Of a stretch of DNA of 64,000 nucleotides, positions 1 to 9,020 are shown piece by piece. The notes beneath the pieces were generated by a model, which saw nothing but the letters and a program-made list of their open reading frames with translations, did no database searches and had not been told where the DNA came from. A program made the translations under genes and the position numbers. Source of the stretch: Adiantum capillus-veneris (Eukaryota; Streptophyta; Polypodiopsida; Polypodiales; Pteridaceae); the NCBI GenBank assembly GCA_014529385.2, contig CM043955.1:151355640-151419639 (forward strand). The letters are read 5' to 3'. Each line of letters opens with the position of its first letter. Positions within the stretch are counted from its first letter, which is position 1.

Positions 1-250
1 AGCGGGGACTTAGCAAAAGTATTCCCACACCTTAATACATCATTTGCAAAACCTGTATTTTGCTGTCATAACCTGTAATTTCCTGTTGTTGACCTAATTT
101 CAGCCTGTTTTGGGTCAATTTGGGTTGCTGGGAGCTCTCTAGTGTCCGGGGATGAGTTCTTTGGCGACGAAATTGCAAAATCTTGCGTGAAAGTTGACCT
201 TCTTGGCTGAAATTCAGCGTTTGCAGGTTTGGGGCAAATCCTAATCAAGG
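1..250 (-). mobile_element. Internal leader of a gypsy element that runs off the left edge
   Basis: This stretch follows a primer-binding site on the minus strand, so it should be the untranslated leader of an LTR retrotransposon whose gag lies outside the window. No gag motif is visible in it. A 105-codon frame that overlaps it is mostly read through LTR sequence and has no family features, so I do not call it a gene. Confidence 0.5.
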
Positions 251-261
251 CTCTGATACCA
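251..261 (-). other. Primer-binding site, initiator tRNA-Met type
   Basis: The minus strand reads TGGTATCAGAG, complementary to the 3' end of plant initiator tRNA-Met, the usual minus-strand primer of many plant LTR retrotransposons. It lies five bases downstream of the LTR ending at 267 (minus orientation), which is normal spacing. Confidence 0.8.
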
Positions 262-266
262 ATTGA

Positions 267-801
267 TGAGCGCACGGCGGTGTGTGCAAGTGAAAGAGCA
301 CGCGAGGAAGAGTAGTGTGTGTGCAGAGAGGGGAGGCGAAGGCCAGAAGGAGAGGAAGCGCTAGCAGAAGACAGAGGGCTCACGTTTTTGGGGAAAACTC
401 AATAAGTGAGTTTTGGGTTTTCCCACTTTTATTATAAGTGACCTTTAAAAAATGTGTCCAGGTTCAATATGAACTTGGACAAAGTATAAAAATGTACAAA
501 AAGGGGTTATTTAGGCCTTTAACCCAACATACCCAGTAACTTGCTAAGTGCGACGGGGGGGGCCTGCATGATCTTGACTTGAGCCTAGACATCCTCTTAC
601 TGTACGCGTTCCAGTGCCGACCAACTTCCTGTCTGCGGGTGAAACTACTATTCACATTGGCCATACAATGTCTGACCATTTTCAACTTCAAAAAGAGGGT
701 TTCAAAAATTAAACAAAAATCATTGGAAAGAAACCAACGACTAAAGTTAGCAGTTGCCACGTCCTCGTGACATAGTTAACAGTTGGGACATCCTCGTGAC
801 A
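267..801 (-). repeat. LTR-A, 535 bp
   Basis: On the minus strand it begins TGTCACGAGG and ends GCGCTCA, the expected TG...CA termini. A polypurine tract precedes it and a tRNA-Met primer site follows it. The first ~50 bases hold two partial copies of the starting motif (TGTCACGAGGAnGT). A TATA-like stretch TATAATAAAAG lies near 430-440, and an imperfect 25-bp inverted repeat with 11-base arms lies at 456-480, so U3 and the transcription start are probably in this area. It differs in sequence and length from the 1.6-kb LTR at 4990-6613, so the two are not a pair. Confidence 0.8.
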
Positions 802-820
802 TACCCCCCTCTTGAAATCG
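802..820 (-). other. Polypurine tract of LTR-A
   Basis: The minus strand reads GATTTCAAGAGGGGGGTA directly before TGTCACGAGG. A purine run ending at the LTR start is the plus-strand primer site of gypsy elements. The ~140 bases between it and the end of the reading frame at 961 are 3' untranslated sequence. Confidence 0.8.
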
Positions 821-960
821 CAAAGGTCCTCATAAATACATGCCATTGATGATTTTGTATTGTTAGCACTCTTTATCATCGCATGTATCCGCAAGAAAGG
901 TCGTAACACATAGATACAAATGACTTAATGAGACCTTCATACTTTTGTCATTTCCATCTA

Positions 961-3900
961 TTACACTGAATTCATATGTACATTTGATGTGCTAGCTCTA
1001 TCATTACCCCTCCTTTGCACACGTTGAGTTGGGGCATAAGTAGGTTGTAACCCAAAGGCTTCAAGGTAAAGCTGCAATACATTTGGTGACTTTTCACGAA
1101 GGGAATGGGTAACACATAGCCTATTGCCGTGGAGAAGATAACCATCCTGCAAGGTGAATGGTTCCTCTTTCTTCCCCAAAGCAAGGGCTGACATTATGTC
1201 TCTAAAGTCAGGGTCAGTAGCATACTCATCTATCATAGAGGATAGATCATTGTGAGTAGCTATAGACACCGCATTAACTTTTGGTCGTCGTGAAAGTGCA
1301 TCGGCAACTTGATTGTGCTTACCAGCTATGTGAGCAATATGGAAATTAAATTGCGAAAGAAAATTTGCCCACCTCATTTGTTTGTCGGAAAGTTTGGTTT
1401 GCGTCATGAAATACTTGAGACTTTGGTGGTCGGTTCGTAGGATAAATGGAGTCCCCAATAGGTAGTGCTTCCATGTATCTAGGGCATGTAGAACAGCTAA
1501 AAGCTCTTTCTCATAAATCCCCAAGACTCGTTCATCACTATTGAGCCTTCGGCTCTCATATGCTATGGCATGCCCTTCTTGAAGCAAAACCGCTCCAAGG
1601 CAATCACTACACGCATCACATTGGACCTCAAATGGTTTTGAGAGATCCGGAAGCACGAGGACTGATTGGGAAGTAAGCTTCTCTTTGAGTTTTTCAAAAG
1701 CATTTTGCTCCTTAGCATTCCATACAAACTTAACGTTCTTCTTTGTTAAGTCGTGTAGTGGTCCTGCTACTTGAGAGAATGTTGCTATGAAGCGTCTATA
1801 GTATGCACACATACCAATAAAGCTTCTTAGCTCATGTAGATTCCTTGGGTTAGGCCATGATTTTATTACTTCTAACTTTGATGGATCCATATGAATACCA
1901 TCGTGAGAGATAATATGACCTAGATATTGAATCTCTTGAAGTAAGAATTCACTTTTCTTTTGGTTGAGAAAAAGTTTGTTTTCCCTCAATGCTTGAAAAA
2001 TCACTTGGAGATGTTGCTTATGTTCGTCCAAAGATTTGGAGTAGATGATGATATCATCAAAGAACACTCTAGTGAATTTACGGTATGGTCTAAAAATTTT
2101 CTCCATGAGACGATTGAAAGTAGTTGGTGCATTCGTCAAGCCAAAAGGCATGTCTAGATATTCATAAAGACCAAATGTTGTGTGAAACGCGGTGTTTAGG
2201 ATATCTTCATCCACTATCCTTATTTGATGATAGCCACTCTTAAGATCAATCCTACTGAAGTAGGTAGAGCCTTGTAGCTTATCAAACAGATCTTCTTCCC
2301 GAGGCACGGGAAATCTGTTTTTGATAGTGATATGGTTTAGTGCTCGATAGTCCACACACATACGGTATGTACCATCTTTCTTTTGCACTAAAAGGACTGG
2401 AGAATAAAAGGGAGAGGAACTAGGCCTCACCATCCCTTTGTCTACCAATTTCTGTACTTGCCTCATAATCTCCTCTTGTTGAGCTTGTGAGACTCGATAA
2501 GGAGGTTTGCTAGGCGGTGAGCTTCCTGGAAGGAGCTCAATACGATGGTCATCATCCCCTCGTTTTGGAGGTAGGTCCATAGGGATATCATAGATGAACA
2601 CATCTTGGAATCCTTTTAGAAAAGTAGACAAGTCTAACTCTTCTTGATTCCTATCATTTTCATTTGATGAAACATTATTAGCTTTTAGAGACTCTTTGAC
2701 ATAAATCATGTACGCAGAAACAGAACTCTTCATTGATTCATCAAAAGAAAGAGGATTTACAAGTGGAATAGTGCGACCACGCTCACTAGCGTCTATATAC
2801 ATGTTCTTTTTCCTGTAGGTGAAGTAAATTCTCCTTTCAGGGAACTTCATGTTGGCAGCCATGCGATCAAACCATGCTGCCCCTAGGATAACATCCTGAT
2901 GTTGGAGAGAAGAGATGAAGAAGTCTTCTTTGTCGACATAGCTTTGGACATGAAGCCTCAACTTCCCAATCAAGGGAGTAACGGAGGATTGTTGTCCCTT
3001 GAAAGCTGCATCAGCTGTTACTATATCTCCCATCTCAAAAGCTTGAATGCCCAACTTGGTGGCCAACTCTATTGATATGAAGTTGAGAGTAGAGCCAGGG
3101 TCAAACAAGATGAAGGCATCATGCTCTCTTACCTTTCCCCAAGCATAGGAGAGTGATGATCCTTTGCAATGAGCATCCTCTTTTGGAGCTTCGATGGTGG
3201 AAGCCCTAGGAGTCTCATTGCGAGTATTCTTCTTGGGGCAAGAACGATAGCCATGTCCTTGCTCCCCACACTTGAAACATTTATGGTCCTTGCGAAAAGC
3301 TTCAAGCTCTTCAGGAGAGAGTTTGTTTTTACCTTTGTAAACTCCCTTCTCCTTGGACCGATTGTTGTTGTTGTTATTGTTGTTGTTGGAAGTGCCTTGG
3401 GAATTATTTTGTGCATTGGATTTTCCCTTTGCATCATTTTTATCTTTGTTTTCCATGGGCTTGACGTTACGTCTAGCCCCTTGATGGAAATTGATGCGTG
3501 AAGCAACCATGGTGTGATGGATTACTTCGGTAATAGTACCAGGCCGTTGAGAGTTGATGTATTCGGCCATCTCTTCAGGTAATCCCGCACAGAATTGTTG
3601 TCTTTGCTCGGCAAAGTCTATCTTTTGAAAAACAGTAGCTTTGAGATGTAAATCCCAAAACTTGTCTACATACTTGTTGATAGACTCATGAGAGAGAAGC
3701 TTCAAGCCGCGCCATTCGGTAAGAACTTTATCTTTAGTATCACTTAGAAGAAATTGCTTCATGATGGAAACTCGTAGAGTTTTCCATGTCTTTGGGGCTT
3801 CTCCATTGCCACGGAGGCTAGCCCACCATTGACGAGCTGATTTTTGGAAGTGCATAGCTACATGGCGTAGCTTGGAGGACTCTGTGAAGCCCTCGTCCCC

Positions 3901-4617
3901 AAAGGCCGCATCAAATTGCTGGATGAAGGCCAACACTTTGTCGGTAGCACCAAAGGTGCCATCGTAGGTGAGAAAAGAGATACTCTTTCCTCCCTCCTTG
4001 AACTTCTTTAGCTTTTGTGACCTTCGCCATGCAGGAAATGATTTGCGATGTCCTCCCCTCTTGTATTCTCTAGGAGAATAGCCATAACTTTCATCGGAAG
4101 AGGAGGAAGGTGAAGAAGAAGGAGAAGAGGGTGACCTCTTCCTAGCCCTTTTCTTCCTTTGTTTCCTCTCTTGCCTTTCAGAGTGATGAGGAGAAGGACT
4201 ATAGGTTGCTCTTTTCCTCTTGGGAGGAGTAGGCGATCGTCTAGACCGCCGTCTTCGTGGAGCCACATCTTCAGAAGAACTTAGACTGTCATTGCTTTCT
4301 TTCTCTTTGGATTCCTCCTCTCGAATGGGAGAGAGTCTTCTTTTGGGGGTCTCTTCAAGAGGCCTCCTAAGCTCTCTCTCCTCTGGGAGAGGAAGGGAAA
4401 TTCCATAAGCACGAAGTTGTTGAGTAACTTCGGCTTGCAAAACAGGGTTGCCCATAGCTTGTTGCAACCTAGTGACGAGATAATTCACAAACATGGGAGC
4501 ATCATCATTAGCACCTTCATGTGAAAAATCAAAGCTATCAATGTTCATTCTACTCTCTTGATTATTGTCAGCCATGTTAATAAAATTTATGTTTATACTT
4601 AGTGTATGCTTTGGCAA
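961..4617 (-). CDS. Chromovirus-type Gag-PR-RT-RNase H polyprotein lacking integrase
   Basis: This is an uninterrupted 1218-codon frame. The likely start is the Met at 4575 (MADNNQ), since the upstream Met has an unusual AT-rich leader peptide. Order: an Arg/Ser-rich region (about residues 90-180, RRRRSRRSPTPPKRKR), gag capsid domain (200-400), a run of Asn, a CCHC knuckle CFKCGEQGHGYRSC (~443), retropepsin DPGSTLNFIS (~503), RT with FSRIDLKSGYHQIRI and active site FFDD (~850), and RNase H with CDACSDCLGAVLLQEG (~999). The frame then passes directly from RNase H (SLREK, ~1095) to a tail SPNVLQLYLEAFGLQ, which in related elements lies after the chromodomain. The integrase and chromodomain are therefore deleted in frame. 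FFDD in place of the usual YVDD/FLDD is a conservative oddity. It could be expressed, but without its own integrase it would depend on another element. Confidence 0.85.
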   Translation of the reverse strand: MPKHTLSININFINMADNNQESRMNIDSFDFSHEGANDDAPMFVNYLVTRLQQAMGNPVLQAEVTQQLRAYGISLPLPEERELRRPLEETPKRRLSPIREEESKEKESNDSLSSSEDVAPRRRRSRRSPTPPKRKRATYSPSPHHSERQERKQRKKRARKRSPSSPSSSPSSSSDESYGYSPREYKRGGHRKSFPAWRRSQKLKKFKEGGKSISFLTYDGTFGATDKVLAFIQQFDAAFGDEGFTESSKLRHVAMHFQKSARQWWASLRGNGEAPKTWKTLRVSIMKQFLLSDTKDKVLTEWRGLKLLSHESINKYVDKFWDLHLKATVFQKIDFAEQRQQFCAGLPEEMAEYINSQRPGTITEVIHHTMVASRINFHQGARRNVKPMENKDKNDAKGKSNAQNNSQGTSNNNNNNNNNRSKEKGVYKGKNKLSPEELEAFRKDHKCFKCGEQGHGYRSCPKKNTRNETPRASTIEAPKEDAHCKGSSLSYAWGKVREHDAFILFDPGSTLNFISIELATKLGIQAFEMGDIVTADAAFKGQQSSVTPLIGKLRLHVQSYVDKEDFFISSLQHQDVILGAAWFDRMAANMKFPERRIYFTYRKKNMYIDASERGRTIPLVNPLSFDESMKSSVSAYMIYVKESLKANNVSSNENDRNQEELDLSTFLKGFQDVFIYDIPMDLPPKRGDDDHRIELLPGSSPPSKPPYRVSQAQQEEIMRQVQKLVDKGMVRPSSSPFYSPVLLVQKKDGTYRMCVDYRALNHITIKNRFPVPREEDLFDKLQGSTYFSRIDLKSGYHQIRIVDEDILNTAFHTTFGLYEYLDMPFGLTNAPTTFNRLMEKIFRPYRKFTRVFFDDIIIYSKSLDEHKQHLQVIFQALRENKLFLNQKKSEFLLQEIQYLGHIISHDGIHMDPSKLEVIKSWPNPRNLHELRSFIGMCAYYRRFIATFSQVAGPLHDLTKKNVKFVWNAKEQNAFEKLKEKLTSQSVLVLPDLSKPFEVQCDACSDCLGAVLLQEGHAIAYESRRLNSDERVLGIYEKELLAVLHALDTWKHYLLGTPFILRTDHQSLKYFMTQTKLSDKQMRWANFLSQFNFHIAHIAGKHNQVADALSRRPKVNAVSIATHNDLSSMIDEYATDPDFRDIMSALALGKKEEPFTLQDGYLLHGNRLCVTHSLREKSPNVLQLYLEAFGLQPTYAPTQRVQRRGNDRASTSNVHMNSV

Positions 4618-4977
4618 TACAAAACCTTAGTTGCCACTCCTCTTAGCCTTTGAAAATCGGCTCTTAAGTATCTACACCCACGGCTCAAAGTGGTTAATTA
4701 TAGAAAGTAGAGGAGTAGGTCTAATAGAGCAGAGTTGCCAAGGGCTAGCTCCTTTCGGACTTCTTATGGCTCAATAATGGTAAAGCCGTAGGCAAGTCTA
4801 AAAAGACTCCATTATTAAGTCCAAAGCTCCCGAGGTGTGCACCATCCCCCACATAGTGGGCTTAACAAAACCGATATTAGATCCCAGTTCCACTTACTCT
4901 ATTATAATTAACAACATCAACCATTTATAGGCTACTTAAGGACCTCTCTTCTTAAGCAAGAAAAGAGAAACCAAATG

Positions 4978-4988
4978 CTCTGATACCA
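4978..4988 (-). other. Primer-binding site of the LTR-B element
   Basis: The minus strand reads TGGTATCAGAG (initiator tRNA-Met type) just inside the LTR end. The 360 bases between it and the gag-pol frame (4618-4977) are the 5' leader; I see no gene or other signal in them. Confidence 0.85.
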
Positions 4989-4989
4989 A

Positions 4990-6613
4990 TGTAATGGAAT
5001 TTGCCTATTCAATTTGAGAATAGCGGAATTTAATGAGAGTACTTTCAAGAAATGATTTTGTGAGCATAGCGGGTAGACATAATTGAAGATAGCAACATAA
5101 TCATAGCAATTAGTTAACTTGGCATAGACAATACTTTTGCAAGAGAGAGAGTTTAGAGAACATGACAACAGTTGAGGACCGGATTTATGTGGAGCCGGTC
5201 CCCCCTCCAATAGGCATTTGTATTATGATTTCTTCCATAAAGAGAGACTTGTTACAATACAGTCTTTGTGTTCCTTGTGACCTAGGTGATGCCATGAAGA
5301 TGGACGGCTTCATGCATCACAAACATAACATAAACTTGAAGAAAGCTTTAACTATCCCAAGCATCAGTCCCAAGACCTCAAACACCTTCGAAGGTGGAGA
5401 GAGCTAGCAGGGAATGAGGGTAGGGAAGAGGAAGAAGAAACATTTCGTAGGAGAAAGAATTAGTTCCTCACTTATCATACTCTTGTTGCTAGCATACATA
5501 ATAGCATAGTAATGAAGAAGAAGAAGATGGCAAGCTTAAGCATTGAAGCATGGCTCTTGGTTGGATTTGCACTCCATAGCCAAGAGTGTTGGTGTAGGCT
5601 CTCAACCTCTACTTGCTTGGAGAAGGAGAGGGAGCTCTTGCACTTTGCATAGTACACAATGAGAGTGCTTGTGAGTGTGTGTGGGTGAGTATACCCCCTA
5701 AGCACCCCCCTAGCTTGCTTGGGTCGACCCCCCCTTGTAGCTCATGCTTGAAGCTCATTGGACCCCTCCAGGCCTAGCCAATCACAAGCAGGATCCATTA
5801 CAAGCAACATGGGTAGCCTTGGGACAAGTGTCCCCCTTTCCCCTTTGAGAGAGAGGACTTGATAAATGAAACAAACAATTAGATAATTCAAGTAATTTAT
5901 CATTGGACCCCTTTGAAGCCTAGCCAATAGGCTTCAACCAACACATGAAGGTAACATGGGTAGGGACCTGACATGTGTCCTTGCTGCCTCTTCAAGCTGG
6001 GGCTTCCCTTGTGAGTGTGAGTGTGTGTTCTCTCTCTAATCCCTAGGAAAAGGGCTCGCCCTCCCTCTTGTAATTTTGACTTTAGGAGCTGAAGCACCTT
6101 AGTCATCAAGCATGACAAAGCACTTGGACTAGGGGGTATTCCCACAAGCATCTCAGGCAAGCATGTCAAGGCACCTCAAGCACCTTAATCAAGCGGCAAG
6201 TCAAGCACCTCAAGCATGGAGTAAGTCAAGCACCTCAAGCACCTTAATCAAGCACCTCAAGCAGGGCAAACACCTCAAGCACGACAAGCACCTCAAGCAG
6301 GTCAAGCACCTCGAGCTTGGGCCGGGTTTCCACCTCAAGCTCAGCCCTAGCTTACCTAAGGTCAAAGGACTTTTACACACATTATTGGAGGTCTTCAATG
6401 AAGCTAACCCTAAGGTCTTATGCTCCATTGGTTAGCCTTGCTCTTGATAGACCATCTCCCATTTGGGCCCCTTTACTATTGGCCCCGTGTTGAGATAGAT
6501 CTATAAGCACATATCTATATCTTAACACTTGTTCCCGTTTATTCTCCCACATTAAGTGATCAATTTAATAAGAGAAAATCATTTGGGTTGGTTAGATATT
6601 AGATTTTATGACA
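4990..6613 (-). repeat. LTR-B, 1624 bp
   Basis: On the minus strand it starts TGTCATAAAATC after a purine tract and ends TTCCATTACA one base before the primer site, giving proper TG...CA ends. Its upstream (higher-coordinate) side is the 3' end of a pol frame with polypurine tract, and its downstream side is the primer site and gag-pol. It thus joins a 3' internal end to a 5' internal start. The U3 part holds a CAAGCACCT minisatellite (6160-6345) and two diverged ~145-bp repeats around GGACCCCT...GCCTAGCCAAT (5759 and 5904). Small frames inside it are not genes. Confidence 0.85.
6160..6345 (-). repeat. CAAGCACCT minisatellite in LTR-B U3
   Basis: The plus strand repeats short units of CAAGCACCTcAAGCA and variants (TCAAGCACC, CTTAATCAAGC) about fourteen times in 185 bases. 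The unit is about 9-15 bp and imperfect. It lies in the promoter-proximal part of the LTR. Repeats in U3 can act as arrayed factor-binding sites in other LTR elements; that role is inferred here. Confidence 0.75.
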
Positions 6614-7048
6614 TAACCTCTCTCTTGAAATCATAGTCGTCCTCGACTATGAGGTAGAAGAGATAAAGGCTTAGTCATTAGTCAATCATACTTAGCGGGT
6701 AGAGGATCGCTTTTTTACCCTACGACATCTTTCCAAGATGGATGACTAATCCATTTGGTGCTTGGGAGACATAGCTGCCGCAAGCATGTCTGCTCTTTAG
6801 TCCATTTCATTCTCCCAAAGTAGAGTGACAAGTTCTACTTGGTGTTTGAGAGACGTCGTCATCACAAACATGATTCTAAGCATGTATACTAGTTAAATTT
6901 GTGCACAATTAAAAAGAGGATTAGTCTTATAAGACAAAAACATGAGTCATTTAAAAGAGAGTTGTACATTTGCTTATTCTAATGTAGCATTGTAAGCATT
7001 GACAAGGTTCATATCATCCTTAAGTTGTACTCCTTGCATTGACAAGGT
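6614..7048 (-). other. 3' untranslated region and polypurine tract before LTR-B
   Basis: The minus strand ends GATTTCAAGAGAGAGGTTA directly before the LTR start TGTCATAAAA, so 6614-6632 is the polypurine tract. The rest is untranslated sequence with no frame. It overlaps the start of a short tandem duplication at 6996-7075. Confidence 0.75.
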
Positions 7049-7075
7049 TCATACCATCCTTAAGTTGTACTCCTT
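6996..7075. repeat. Two tandem 40-bp copies
   Basis: The unit starts GCATTGACAAGGTTCAT and occurs at 6996 and 7036 with a single base difference. It lies at the end of the chromodomain coding region. Confidence 0.85.
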
Positions 7076-9020
7076 GCATCCATTTAGCATCTTCAAAAGG
7101 AACTTAATAAGATACTGTCGGATTATCTTACAATGTCGTAGTACCTTGTCTTCATGCCGAAGGACAGCTTCGGGTTGTAGCACCTCTTCTTGTTCTTCAA
7201 CTTCGGGAGAGTATTCAATAATTGGTTCAGTTGGTGGCTCTCCTTTGTAGGGCTTAAGTAGGCTTACATGAAAGGCATTGTGTATAAGCCAATGGTTGGG
7301 CAACTTGAGTTGATGGCCTGTAGGATTTTTGCTCGTCGTTTGCCTTAATCGAGCCTTAGGAAACTTGAGTAAGACCCAATCATTTTCTTTGAACATTAAG
7401 GCTCTTCTGTGCTTATCAGCAGCAGCTTTTTGCCTTTGTTGAGAGATGGCTATAGCCTCCCTAATCTTTTGAAAAGATTCTTGTAGGTCACGGCTATACT
7501 CATCGGTGGCGAAGATCTTCCTATGTACTTTGAGTAGCAAGGGACTTTTAGGTCTTCCCTCTATGATCTCGAAAGGTGCTTTCCCCGTAGAAGTATGTAC
7601 AGTATTATTGTAGGCATACTCTACTAGAGGTAAATACTTTTCCCATTGTGAGCGTTGATCTACTTCGGTAACATAAGTCTTGAGTAGATCGAGTAGCGAA
7701 AGATTGGCTATCTCACTTTGGCCATCCGTTTGTGGGTGATAGGCCGAAGAGAAATTCAATCTTGTTCTCAGATTTTCAAAGAGACCTTTTCAGAAATTAC
7801 TGGTCATTCTAGGATCTCTATCTGACACGATGGATGTGGGTAATCCATGGTGCTTGAAAATCTGAGATATGAAGAGAGTTGCCATTTGATGTGCCTTAAT
7901 AGTCTTTTTGACGGGAATAAAATGTGCTTGCTTGCTAAACCTGTCGACTACTGTCCATATTCCTGTATTCCCATGGATAGACTTGGGTAATCCAAAGATG
8001 AAATCCATGGATATACTCTCCCATGGTGAATTTGGAATAGGCAATGGCTGGAGTAATCCAGGTTGCTTCCCTCTATCATACTTGGTCTTTTGGCATACTA
8101 CACATTTTGAAACATAGTCTTGTATGTCCACTTTCATGGTAGGCCAATAGAAATACATCTCTACTCCTCGGAGAGTAGGTTGGATACCTCTATGCCCTGC
8201 ATATGGAGGAGCATGGGATTCATACATAATCTTCTCACGAAGGGAATGGGTAACACATAGCCTATTGCCGTGGAGAAGATAACCATCCTGCAAGGTGAAT
8301 GGTTCCTCTTTCTTCCCCAAAGCAAGGGTTGACATTATGTCTCTAAAGTCAGGGTCAGTAGCATACTCATCTATCATAGAGGATAGATCATTGTGAGTAG
8401 CTATAGACACCGCATTAACTTTTGGTCGTCGTGAAAGTGCATCAGCAACTTGATTGTGCTTACCAGCTATGTGAGCAATATGGAAATTAAATTGCGAAAG
8501 AAAATTTGCCCACCTCATTTGTTTGTCGGAAAGTTTGGTTTGCGTCATGAAATACTTGAGACTTTGGTGGTCGGTTCGTAGGATAAATGGAGTCCCCAAG
8601 AGGTAGTGCTTCCATGTATCTAGGGCATGTAGAACAGCTAAAAGCTCTTTCTCATAAATCCCCAAGACTCGTTCATCACTATTGAGCCTTCGGCTCTCAT
8701 ATGCTATGGCATGCCCTTCTTGAAGCAAAATCGCTCCAAGGCAATCATCACACGCATCACATTGGACCTCAAATGGTTTTGAGAGATCCGGAAGCACGAG
8801 GACTGGTTGGGAAGTAAGCTTCTCTTTGAGTTTGTCAAAAGCATTTTGCTCCTTAGCATTCCATACAAACTTAACGTTCTTCTATGTTAAGTCGTGTAGT
8901 GGTCCTGATACTTGAGAGAATTTTGCTATGAAGCGTCTATAGTATGCACACATACCAATAAAGCTTCTTAGCTCATGTAGATTCCTTGGGTTAGGCCATG
9001 ATTTTATTACCTCTAACTTT
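7049..9020 (-). pseudogene. Chromovirus pol 3' half: RT end, RNase H, integrase, chromodomain
   Basis: Read on the minus strand, the piece starts abruptly at 9020 in the RT connection, then has RNase H (CDACDDCLGAILLQEG), the integrase zinc finger (HAPPYAGHRG...CVVCQK), the core with MDFIFGLPKS and VSDRDPR, then HPQTDGQSE, and the C-terminal FHVSLLKPY region followed by a chromodomain-like segment (PEAVLRHEDKVLR). Disabling changes: an in-frame TAG near 8884 (RT end), a TGA replacing the Trp expected after the SDRDPR block near 7787, and a frameshift near 7090 inside the chromodomain. The first 785 bases (8236-9020) are ~98.5% identical to 1095-1879, so this piece and the frame at 961-4617 overlap as if cut from one element. 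Confidence 0.85.

Noticed and set aside
251-261. Possible tRNA gene at the CTCTGATACCA words (also 4978)
   Set aside because: Only the 3' end complement is present, in the correct place for a retrotransposon primer site; no cloverleaf can be formed.
66-383. 105-codon minus-strand frame at the left edge
   Set aside because: It is read mostly through LTR-A and the primer site; composition is Ser-rich by chance and no family is recognised.
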